Translations under genes and position numbers: made by a program
The notes under the pieces: generated by a model
What the model was told of the DNA's origin: nothing
The model's input: only the letters and a program-made list of their open reading frames with translations
Databases searched by the model: none
Shown: piece after piece, positions 32,601 to 44,600 of the stretch
Numbering within the stretch: the first letter of the stretch is position 1
How the letters are laid out: each line of letters starts with the position of its first letter
Source: Rhinopomastus cyanomelas
Lineage: Eukaryota; Chordata; Aves; Bucerotiformes; Rhinopomastidae
Length of the DNA: 64,000 nucleotides
Direction of reading: 5' to 3'
Assembly: GCA_013400115.1 (NCBI GenBank)
Contig: VXBP01009037.1
Coordinates: forward strand, 310,001 to 374,000

Positions 32601-35600
32601 AGGTCACTTCCCATCCCTAATGCTCTGTGATTCTGTGGTTCTGCTCCAGAGCCCTGGAGAAGCACTGGCTGATGCCAGAACAGCCATGAATGTACCCCCA
32701 CTAGCAAACACCAACCCCAAGCCAGGTTTCAGCTGCATTCCCCTGGTGCTAACCCATCCCAGATGTGGATGTAGCTGGCAACTCCCAGCCCTTTCCCGAG
32801 GGGTTCTCCCATTTCTGTTGTGCTGTGAGCACTTGGTTGAAGAGCAGAGCTGTAGCAGAGCCTGACCTGAACCCCGGCGCTGGGGTCTGTGCAGCAGCTC
32901 TGCAGTTACCACAGACATCTGCGAAAAGACAAGAAACCCCATGGAACCACCAAGCGTGTCCTGCGCTGCAGCTCCTGCAGATGAGACACCCACAGACAAT
33001 GAAGGGTTGCTGCTGGCGGAGCTGCTGCTGGCTTGGTGCCTGTGTCCCTGGGTGGAAAAGCCAGGAGCTCTGTGTGCTGCCCCCCTCCAGCTCCCCACAG
33101 CCCCGGGGACCTGCAGAGGCTGCTCTGGCTGGAGAAAAACCAGCTCTTTGGGGCTGATTTCCCAGTGTCCTGCCGGCTGTTCCCAGCTGCTGCAAAGCAG
33201 CAGGAGGAGCAGGGCTGGCCTTGAGTCCCACCGAGACAGTGCTGGTGTGCTGAGTGGTCAAAGCCTCCTTTGACTGGCACCCAGGAGCAGCTGATGGGAC
33301 AAAGGACTCCTGGAGACCCGTCTGTACAAAGGGCTCTTGTCTGGGGGCCGTTCAGTGCCGTGTCTGCAGGAGACCAGCAGTGTGAGAAAAGCAGGGATGA
33401 TCAGGAAGCGTAGCATGAGTGATGGAGGGTGTGGTGGTGAACAGAGGTTGTTCCCCAAAGGCCCTGCTTTGTCAGACCCCTCATAGGCTCTCTCACAACA
33501 TCACAGAGAACTAGGGATTGAAGGGACCTCGAAAGATCGTCCAGTCCAATCCCCCTGCCAGAGCAGGGTCCCCTCTAACACCACCAGTGATGCTCCGCTC
33601 AGTCTTGTTCTCTGGGCACTGACCAGTGCTCCCTGTCCTCCTCAGGCTGGGAAAATGGGGAGGTTGGATGAAAGACTTGAGGGCCCACTGAAGAGCCAGC
33701 AGGGCTCTGTGCTCATGTAGGGCTGTGACTCTGCAAACAGGGGGCTTTGCCTGCCTGGAGTGATCGCTCAGGCTCTGGTCGCTGCAATGAGACTGACGGG
33801 CCGAGTCCCCATCACTGGATGAGTTTAAAAGTCGCTGAGATTAGTGTTGGGGAATCTGGTTTAGGGGTGACCTTGCAGAGTGAGGTTGCTGGTTGGACTC
33901 GATGATCCAGGGGGTCTTTTCCAGCGTGGATGATTCTGTGATTCCACTGATTCTCTCACAAAGCCTCTGCACAGCACCGGGGGTGAAGCCCAGAGCAGGG
34001 TTAGGGTTAACCCTAACCCTGTGCTGCTTCGAGTGGCTTTCTCGCTTGCTTTGGGCACCCAGGACCCCAGCTGCCTCGAGTTACTGTGTTTGTCGGGGCT
34101 TTCCCTTTCCTGCAAGAGCCTCGTGAATTATTGATGCTGCTGGTTTTCCTATTAATTCCTGTTTGAAATGTTCCATCTGTGCTGTGGGGGCCTTTCCCTG
34201 GGGGCAGCGGTGGTCTGTCCACTTTGCAGGCTCCTGCTAGCCATCTCCCCGACCCTTCACCCTGAGCATCGGGGCTTGTCCGTCGCCAGGAGGGCTCTGC
34301 GCCCGAGCGATGGGCTCGTGTGGCTGCGCTGGAGCGGGGGGAAGTGCATGGGATGGCACGTTAGCAACTGGTGCGTCTCCGCGATTACTCCCGCTGCTCA
34401 TTATCTGCATCTCCATAGCAACCGGAGCCTCTGGTGATGGACCCACCGCGGGTGTGGGAGATACGGGAGGAGCAGCAGGATCCCTGGGGCCGTTCCAGCC
34501 TCCTGAGCTGCTGTAGGCTCGGCTTTGTGTCTCCCTTCGGCAGAGCCCAGCCCTGCCCTTCTCCCAAAGAGCCACTCAGACGTGTTTGCTCACTCAGAGC
34601 GCAGCGCTGCTTCCCTTCCCACTGAATCCCAGAGCATTAGGGATGGGAAGGGACCTCGAGAGATCACCCAGTCCCATCCCCCTGCCACAGCAGGATCCCC
34701 TGGATCCAGTCGCACAGGAACAGCCCAGGTGGGTTTGAAACGTCTCCAGAGAAGGAGACTCCACAACCCCCTGGGCAGCCCCTGCCAGGGCTCTGGCACC
34801 CTCACTGCGAACAAGGTCCTTGTCACACTGGTGTGGAACCTCCTCTGCTCCAGCTCACACCTGCTGCCTCTTGTCCTGTCATTGGGCAGAGCCTGGCTCC
34901 ATCCTCCTCACACCCACCCTTCACATATTGATCAACACCCATGGGGTCACCCGTCAGGCTCCTTTTTCTCAGCTCCCTCCTATGGTTCCTGCTCTGGATC
35001 AGCCCTGTGAGCCATCCTCACAGCCCTTCTCCTCGTGGGGTGGTAGCAGCAGAACAATGAGGGGAGCTGGGCAGGAGCTTGGTAGAGAGCCGTGAGTGTC
35101 CCCAGGGCTGGCAGAGCCGTGAGCGTCCCTATAGCCCTGGTGCGGCGTCAGCCCAGCGCTGCTGATAGGACCCGACAGCCCTTTGAACCGGTGCGGCTGG
35201 AGAATCTGTTCGGTTGCAGTGTGGGGCCCCGGCTGGTCACAGGTTGGCTGCTGCTCGGAGCAGCGATGGTCTGTTGTTTCTGTATGTAGCCCGTTAAGGT
35301 CACAGAGCATCAAGGAAGCAGCAGGGATGAAGGGGTGTGACAGCAGCGGGTGGCTGGGAGGAGCTCAGGGGAGGCCGAACCCGTCTGACTGGGCACAGCC
35401 TGAGGACTGGGTCCTCGTTCATCACCCGGGGCACATGGGGGGATGTGCATCACCTGCACCGTCAGACTGCTCTGCTGCCAGCAGCAGCCCCCTCGCTGGG
35501 CAGGGCGGAGGTCTGACGTGTAGGTGCGTCCAGAATGATCACTGGCAGGGGCTGCCCAGGGGGCTGTGGAGTCTCCTGCTCTGGAGATGTTTCTAACCCG

Positions 35601-38600
35601 CCTGGGCTGTTCCTGTGTGACTGGATCCAGGGGCTCCTGCTGTGGCAGGGGGATGGACTGGATGATCTCTCGAGGTCCCTTCCCATCCCTAATGCCTGTG
35701 GCTCTGTGATTAGACGTCAGGAGTTCCTTCTGCTGCTATAAATGCAGCAGCGCGGGCACGTGTGGGAAGTCAGTGCGCTCACTGGGACGTGGGTGTAACC
35801 TGCCTCACGTCTCCTTTCGGCCCTCAGACATCCCTCAGCTCGTCGTTCGCTGGTGCCCCTCATGTGGACCCGCTGCTGGGGCTGCAGCTGGGGTTGTTCT
35901 GAGATGCCCAAGGTCAGGTTTCCATGTCCGACTCCAGTTCCCACCAGCAGCAGCTGCATTGCCCAGGGTTGCTTTGGGAAGCCACAGCGCCCGCGCGGTC
36001 TGTGGGTGCTGACATGGCACCGGCTCAGCACCGGCTCTGTGGCAGAAGCAGATCTGCCTAGAGCAGCACTGGGAGGCTGTGGTGCGTCGGGACTTGGGGC
36101 TGTGCCCGCTGCAGCTGAGCTCTCGGCGTGTGGGTGGCACCGGTCATGCTCTGCTGGATGGGCTCTTCAGCTCTGTCTGTCCTTGGTGACTGGTGCCCCT
36201 TTGGGTCGCAGAGGATCAGCCTGTCGCCAAACCTGGCTGCACTGGGGGGGGCAGCAGGGAACCATTGAGAAGCCCTCTCTCTGCTGGGGCTGCTTGGCTG
36301 GTGCTAATTAGTGTCAGTTAATTACAGAGCAGGCAAGAGAGAAGCTCTCTGGGGGGCTGAAGCGAGGGCACAGGCTGGATCTCTCTGCTGCTTTCCCCAG
36401 CTGCCACCTCGCAGGGCTCTGCGCTGGGGCTGCTCCGTCCGGGTCTTCCCTTGGGTCCTGCTGGAGGCTCTGGTGGGCAGTGTCGTGGTGCCCAGCATCG
36501 CCCCAGCCTCCCCTCCCAGGCCGGGACGCTTCCCCCCACCACCCAACCCCATTGTCTCCGTTTCCACCGCGAACCTGTGTGGGCAAACGAGCGGAGCAGC
36601 CTCTGCTTGCTGGTGCCGGTGCCTGCGGCACACAGGCAGCCCCGTCCCTCTTACGCGTCTGCTGGTGTGTCCTCGGCACGAACAGATGCCCCGCCGGTGG
36701 CACAGGGGGCCACTGCAAAGCTGCTGCAGCCCGCTGGCTGCAGCCACCCGGCTGGGGCGCTGGGCCCTCGCACTGGGCTTCGGCGGCCACTGGCCAGGGC
36801 CGGGGGAGATGCTGCACAGGGGCGTCAAGGGGAAGGACTGGGTGGGCTGCAGGGAAGTGAGCTGAGGAGACTGGGAACTTCAGTTTGAGGCTGAGGGGAG
36901 ACCTCATCGCTCCCTACAACTACCCGAAAAGACAGTGTGGAGATGCTGGTACTGGGCTCTTAGCGGCAGAAGCAGAGAGAAGGGCTTCAAGCTCCACCAG
37001 GGGAGGGTCAGACTGGCCATGAGGAAGAGATTCTTCCTGGAGAGACTGGTCAGGGACTGGGATGGGCTGCCCAGGGTGGGGGTGAGTCCCCATCCCTGGA
37101 TGTGGTGCTGGGGGATGTGGTTTAAGGGTGACCTTGCAGAGCAGGGTTGCTGATGCCGGGGATCGTTTCCAAGCTGGATGGTTCTGTGACTCTAAAGCAG
37201 GAAAGAGAGGAGCGCAGCTGGGTGTCTTCATTCACCTGGTGCCGGCAGCCTCGGTTACCGTAGCAGGGCCCCGGCTCGGCTCTCGGGGACCCTTGGCTGT
37301 CATTTGCCATGGAAAGGGCCCCACTGCCCTGCTCTTCAGGGATCTTCCACGGGAGGCTCTGTGGAGGTGCCGGGCTGGGGGAGCTTCGGGAGACAGTTCC
37401 CATCTCCCCTCATTCAGGTAGTGGAGATGAGGATGGGTTGGGCCAAGGCTTTGAGTTTCTCACTGCAGGACCCCAGGGTGAGTGAGCACCCAGCACAGGT
37501 GTGCACCCTGAACATACAGCACCCTGCACACACAGCACCTCGCACGACCAGCACCCTGCCCCTCCAGCACACCCCGGCAGTGCCCAGGGCGGTCCTGCTT
37601 CACCCTGGAGCCGCTCTCAGGGTGCCCACGGTCGGGTGCTCTCGGTGCTGCGGTGCCCACTCTCCATCCTGCTGCTGTCCCTCAGACTCCAGGGTCTGTG
37701 TCCTGCGCCCCGCTCAGTGCTCCCCCTGCCCCATCCACATCCCACTGTTCAGCATCAAGGAGGGAAGGTGGCCCAGCGCCGCTGCTTTGGAGCCCAGTGA
37801 GTGTTGTGAAGATCTGCCTTACGTGTGTTGGGTATTTTTATCTTCTGCCTCATTCGAACGGCCTTGTCTGAGTCATCTCATCCTTAGTTTAGGCTTCTAC
37901 TCCTTTCTCCGCCTACTCCCAGCAAGACCTGGATCCACCAGGCACAGGGCAGCTGCCGGCCGCGCTGCAGGCACGCCAGGCTGTCCTCGCTGCGCCGTGT
38001 GGGCCCTGGCTCGGGGGTTATGCCTGTGGATGGCTCCTGTGCAGCAGCCTTTGCAGTCTGATGGGTGTCCACGAGACATTAATTCTTCACTTGTCATAGA
38101 CAAAGACAACAGATTAAGCTGAGGTTTAATTATAGCTTGTGGTGGGGTTTGTGTGGCAGAACACGGGGAGGAAGAGCTGCCCTTCCTCAGGTACAGCCCT
38201 TCCCCTGAGCACTGGGTGAGCGAAACCATCTCACTCCTTCCCGGGGCTCTACTCGCAGGACGGTTTGCAGGGCTGGGCCCCTCAGCTCCAGGAGGACCCA
38301 GAGCTGCTGGAGAGAACCAGCACAGAGCCACAGGGGTGATGGAGGGAGGAGAGCATCTCCCTGCTGAGGAAAGGCTGAGGGAGCTGGGAAAAAGGAGCCT
38401 GAGGGGTGACCCCATGAGTGTTGATCAATATGTGAAGGGAGGGTGTGAGGAGGATGGAGCCAGGCTCTGCTCAGGGGCACCCAGTGACAGGACAAGGGGC
38501 AGCGGGTGTGAGCTGGAGCAGAGGAGGTTCCACATCAGTGTGAGAAGGACCTTCATCCCGGTGAGGGTGCCAGAGCCCTGGGAGGGGCTGCCCAGGGGGT

Positions 38601-41600
38601 TGTGGAGTCTCCTTCTCTGGAGACGTTTCAAACCCTCCTGGACTGTTTCTGTGCGACTGGATCTGGGGGATCCTGCTGTGGCAGGGGGATGGACTGGGTG
38701 ATCTCTCGAGGTCCCTTTCCATCCCTCGTGTTCTGGGACTCTGATTCTGTGGACAGTGTCACCCTTCCTGGGGCTCTGCTCACAGGAGGGTCTGCAAGAC
38801 CATGGCTGCACGTCCGTGTGTGTGAGCGGTGTGAGCCTGCGCAGGGCAGTCACCCTGCTGTGGATGAGGCTGTGCCCTCGTCTTCTGCCCTGTCCACAGC
38901 CACTGGGATTCTGCTTCTGCAAGGAGCAGCCCCCGCTCCGAGCGGGGACAAAGGACAGCTGCTCAGCTCCCCTGGTCCCACATGGAGAACGCGGTGGTTG
39001 TGAGCAGGATCCAAACAGGGCCCATCTGTTCTGTGGTATCAAGCTGCTCACTTAGGAGAGGAGAGGACGGTTCCGGATCGCTCCTGTGATGTTCACATGG
39101 AGGGCTGGGTTGTTGTAGAAATGTTGATCATCTGACCATATGGAATTCTGTGGAGCTGTGCTCTGGAGCACCGGTGCTGCCAGGTGTCCCATGTGGTGTC
39201 TGTGTGTCTGTCCTGGCACTGCCATGGCTCACGGTGACCCCACATCACCACGAGCCCTTCCACAGCTCCCTTTGCCAGTTCCCAGTGCTGTGGTGCAGAG
39301 CTGCTGGGTGTGTGGACATCAGGTGAAGCCGGGCAGAGCTGGGGTGTTGGGAGTAGGGTGGGGGCTGTGGGAGCAGCTGCTCGTGGGTGCTGGTTCTGCT
39401 CCCCACAGCTGCCCAGGAAGGGGGTGGCTGATGCCTGTTCCCACTCAAAGCTGCCTGTGCACCGGGCTGAGGTTGGGGTCTGCCTGGTGATCCCGTGAGA
39501 GAGCGATAGCACGGATTGCTTGGAGCAGCGGAGGAGGGGGTGGCTGCCAGAGCACTTCAGCACTGCTCTGAGTGCAAGGGGAGCGGAGTCAGATGTGATC
39601 GAGAGAGAGCTGGGAATAGTCTGGATATCACGTCCCTCTGACAGCGCTGAGGGCTCTGTGATTGATTCCAGAGGAAGCAGCACTGGGGGGGGGAAGATGG
39701 AGGGAAGTTGTGGGAGATGCGGCAGGTCAGAGATGAGATGATTTAAAGGACGGGCGAGCTGAGGGCTGCTAAGAATAGAGCACTTCAGAGACAAAGCCAG
39801 GGTCAGGTAGTCTGACGGGATGGTGCTCGTGCAGATGCAGCATCTACGGTGCTGACAGCAGCGGCGGAGTGATGAGTGATTGGGGAGAGAGAGGCTGGAG
39901 CTGCTCTGTGAGAAGAGCAGTTGTGCTGGGACCTGATCAGTGAAGCCTTGACCCTGTGGCTGCTGGGGAAGGCACTGGAGACGGCCACTGGTGAGAACCA
40001 GGACCTTGACCCGTGGGAGCTGGGTGATGGACTCGGCCCTTGGGCTGAGGCAGCAGGATGGAGCCAGAGGGACACTGTGTCCTGCAGCTCCATGGGCAGT
40101 GGAACAAGCAGAGGCCCAAGGGACAGTGGTGGGATGGTGCGGAAAACTCCTTCAGTGCAGGCAGCAGCTCGGCAGGACAGGCTCTCAGGATGCTGTGCTC
40201 CCACGGGCACAGCAGTGGTGCTGCCCAGGGTGCTCAGGGCACAGCAGCCGCCCAAGGTGCTCTGGGCACAGTGTCCTGCTGTCCTAGAAAACCTCCTGCG
40301 TGGAAAACTCAGCCAAGGCAGCGGAGAGCTGCTCAAAGCCATGCTTCTCCTTGTCCAGAGCTTGCGGGGACCCTCAGCTATGGCAGCTCCTGCCTTGGCG
40401 ATGGTAGTGACCCTCGCACTGCTCCAGTGAAGTCTCTCAAGGCTTTTATTTGGGGGTTAAATATCCCGCGGATTCCCACACAAACACGGTTGTCTGGTCT
40501 GTGCTTGAGGTGACGCTGGCCAGAGCAGTTGGATGGAGCTGGTGCTGGGACATCAGCGGCGTCACACCTCCACGTCGTCTTCTGCAGGGTCGGGTTAGGG
40601 TCAGCAAGGGTCCTGTAGGACCCGGGCGGCCCCATGAGCCAGGAGCCCCTAACCGCTCCGTTCCGCGAGCAGCGTCGGCCGTCGGCCACCCTCCCGCCGC
40701 TCACGTCGCGCTGGGCTGTGACTCCCATCCCTGGCATCTGCAGAAGTTCTCCTTCGCAAAAGCACCCGACAGCGGCGAGCACGGCCCGGCCGCCGCTCGC
40801 ATCGCATCGCATCGCTCTGCCCCGCTCTTGGGAGGAGCGGGCCACTGACTGGCGATTGGGCTGGAAGCCCGGGGAGCCAGTGCCGACCAGCCCGGCGCTC
40901 TGGGGCGTGGGATTCTGAGACCGGTCGCAGTAGCCGCGTCCGACATCAGCCGGCCGCTCGGGAGCCGTTCAGCCTCGATGCAGCCCCGCTGCCGGCAGCT
41001 CCGTGCGTGTCGCCATAGTCTCTTTGTTAACGGAGCATCATCCCCTCCTCCTTCGCCGTCTCCTCGGCCGCGTTGCCGGAGGGGACCGCACGTGTCGGAG
41101 GGGCTCGGGCTCGGAGCCCAGAGCCCCCGGAACCTCGCCCTGCGCTCTGCGGGAGGCGTGAGCGGTGTCTGTGCCGGCTTCTCGTCTGCCGGCTGGCAGG
41201 CGCCGGGCGCAGCCCCTGTGCCCAGGGCCGAGCCTCCCCGACTCTGCGCGCTCGGAAAGGGCTCTCCTGAGCAGCTGCAGGCTGCGGGTTCGGTGTCGCA
41301 AATCGCGGAGCCGCCAGCGCGGATGCGAGGGGCAGACACGGAGCCGCAGGCGGCCTCTGCGCCCCGGCAGCTGGGAGGGCACCGGGGGCTCTGGGGTGCA
41401 GGCTCTGCCCTGACCCTTCCCGAGAAGTTCATCCCTGAACCTGCGATGGATCACGTCGAGGAGATGCAGAGCGTTAGCTGGGTGCTGCCTCCCACTCTCT
41501 GGCACCTCCTCCTGCCCTGGGCCAGGGGAGCAGCTGCATCCCGCGGGGCTACCGGCTGCGGGAGAGCTCCGCTCAGCTCAGCTCAGCTCAGCTCAGCTCA

Positions 41601-44600
41601 GCTCAGCCCACCAGCAACTAGCGGTTCTGCAGGGGAAAACTGGTGTCTGCGAGTGCGTGACAGGCATCTGGGAGTGCTGGAGGTGGCTGCCACTGGCCTT
41701 TTGGGGAGATCTGTCTCTCTGGAGGCAGCTCAGGCCAGCGCTTCACTCTCTTACCCGCAGAGAGGCTTTAGGTGAACCCCAGGCAGGCAGCCGGGAGAGC
41801 CACGAGTCTGTTTGAAACCCCAAAGTTGTTTGAAACCCCAAAGACATGAACATTGCTTTGCTGGGCTGCGGGCTGACACCGGTCCTGCCCTGCTCTGGTG
41901 GAGACAGGCTCTGCTCCGCCACTGTGATCCAGCATCACCACTGTGATCCGCTTGCACAGGCTGCTTCAACTGCCTTTAGCAGCTCTTCTTCCTCGTTGGG
42001 GATCGTAGTGATGCAGAGGGCTGGTGAATGGCAGAGGACGGGGAGCGGTGAAGAGAAGCGACAGGCACGATTCCTTGAGGCTCAGCGCAGTGTCATGGGC
42101 GGCAGCGTGGGGCACGTGATGGGCTCGGTGCTGGGCAAGGGGGCACCAGCTCAGCAGTGACAGCTGCACAGGCTCAGAGAATGTTAGGGATTGGAAGGGA
42201 CCCTGAAAAATCAGCCAGTGCCATCCCCGTGCCACAGCAGGATCCCCTAGATCCAGTCGCACAGAAACAGTCCAGGAGGGTTTGAAACGGCTCTAGAGAA
42301 GGAGACTCCACAACCCCCCGGGCAGCCCCTGCCAGGGCTCTGGCACACTCACCGGGAAGAAGGTCCTTCTCACACTGATGTGGAACCTCCTCTATCCCAG
42401 CTCACACCCACTGCCCCTTGTCCTGTCACTGGGTGCCCCTGAGCAGAGCCTGGCTCCATCCTCCTCACACCCTCCCTTCACATATTGATCAACATCCATG
42501 GGGTCACCCCTCAAGCTCCTTTTTTCCCAGCTCCAGAGCCCCAGCTCCTTCAGCCTCTCCTCAGCAGGGAGATCCAGCACCTGCCAGCAGAGCAGCAGGC
42601 TGAGGGTGGGCAAAGGCGGCAGCAGACTGGCACTTCTGGGAGTGCAGAGCTCTTCAGTTCTTTTCCCTGTGGCCCCACGACTGCCACGGTGAGAGCTGGG
42701 GCCAGAGAAGGGCTCTGCAGCAGGATGGCCGGACGGGCTGTGTGTTGGGGTGCAGCTGTACATGCAGGTATCACTCCTGACCTGTCCCACACACATGTCC
42801 TCTGCTAGACCCGTCAGCTCCAGTACTACCCTGAGCAGAGCCAGGAGCTCCTTCCTGCCAGTGACCAAGGATGGAGTGAGGATGGATGCTCCCCCTTCTA
42901 GGGAGATCTGTACCCACTGCTGCGGCTCCTGGGTGCAATGAAGCTAATTTGGGAAGCAGGTAAGGAGTCGGGGAGGCAAGAGGGGGCAGTTTAATGTCTT
43001 CTGTGCCCCTTTTGAGTGAGGTCTCATGGTCAGAGTGTTCCAGGACACGAAGGCTCTGCTTTGGGAAGTGGCAGCAGCTCAGAGCTGAGGTTTCCCGGAA
43101 GGAGAGGGCTGGTGTCTGGCCAGGCTGAGGTCTGGCAGCCAGAGGCGGTGCTCTGGGCAGTGCCTAGTGAGGCTGTCTTGGAGCATCCGCACTCCTCCCT
43201 TTAACAACAACCTGGGGATGATTCCAGGAGCAGCTCGGTACAAGGACTTGAGGCTGAAGCAATCCCTGTGTCTCTGTGCAAGGTGATGGACCCCATCTTC
43301 TGGGGTCTCTGCTGGACATTTGCCACCGGGCAGAGGGTTCACCATTACCCCGGCAGTGAAGGTTTTGGCTGGAGCAGAAGGCAGCCAGGAAACCTGAGGT
43401 GGGGGCAGAGAGAGAGAGTCTGTGGTGGCCCCTTGCTGGGGAGATGCCGCGTGTCCCTCAGGGCTCCCCCTGCACCCGGCCGTGAGCAGCTGGGTGCTGC
43501 CGTGAGTCAGCAGCTCCCTCCGCGCTGTCCAGAGCACCGGGTGCGTGCGAGGGAAGGGCTGCTCTGTGCGAGAGGAGGGTGCTGACGTGTGAAGCGGGAG
43601 TCTGGAGATCCAGGAATAGCCGCTGTGTTCCCCAAATGGAGAGGCGCCTCCGTCGGACCTGAGTGGGCAGTGCTGACGCCTCTCCGGGGGTCGCCAGCCC
43701 CAGCAGTCCCCATGTTCCCCGCAGCGCTGGGGCTCTGGGCCGTGGCCGTGCCCCGCTGTTGGGGGTGAGGAGAGCGAAGGGCAGGAGGTGGGGGGCAGCA
43801 CCCTGTGTCCTGCCAGTCGGGGCTCAGCTCAGCCCCGGCGCCTGAGCGTTCGCCAACAGCGCTGTGCTGGGGCAGGGGCAGACGGGAGCTGTCGGAGCAA
43901 AAAGCCCGTCGGGTGCCGGAAGGAGAAACCGACAGGGGCGGCTGGGGAGCAGCACCGGGGTCTGCTGCTGCTCTGCCCACCCGCTGCGCGAGGAGCAGCG
44001 CTAGAGCTGTGGCCGCCACACCGCTGGCTGCGGGTGCTCCGGTGGTCCCTGCAGCAAAGCTCTCGTCCCTTCCAGCAGTGTGGGTGCGGGGTCCCCTCTC
44101 TGCTTCCCCTGCACAGCTCTCTCACCTCGCAGTACAGCCCAGCACAGAGCCACAGAGGTGATGGAGGGAGGGGAGCATCTCCCTGCTGAGGAAAGGCTGA
44201 GGGAGCTGCGGCTCTGGAGCTGGGAAAAAGGAGCCTGAGGGGTGACCCCATGGATGTTGGTCAATATGTGAAGGGTGGGTGTGAGGAGGATGGAGCCAGG
44301 CTCTGCTCAGGGGCACCCAGTGACAGGACAAGGGGCAGTGGGTGTGAGCTGGGATAGAGGAGGTTCCACATCAGTGTGAGAAGGACCTTCTTCCCGGTGA
44401 GTGTGCCAGAGCCCTGGCAGGGGCTGCCCGGGGGGTTGTGGAGTCTCCTTCTCTGGAGACGTTTCAAACCCTCCTGGACTGTTCTGTGTGACTGGATCTG
44501 GGGGATCCTGCTGTGGCAGGGGGATTGGAGTGGATGATCTCTCGAGGTCCCTTCCAGTCCCTAATGCGTGTGATGCTGTGATTGCCACCGGTGGGTTGCT

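Noticed and set aside
39921..40430. 169-codon plus-strand frame with a hydrophobic end, next to a minus-strand AATAAA near 40446
   Set aside because: No signal peptide-like start, homologue or splice context; the poly(A) signal is on the opposite strand.
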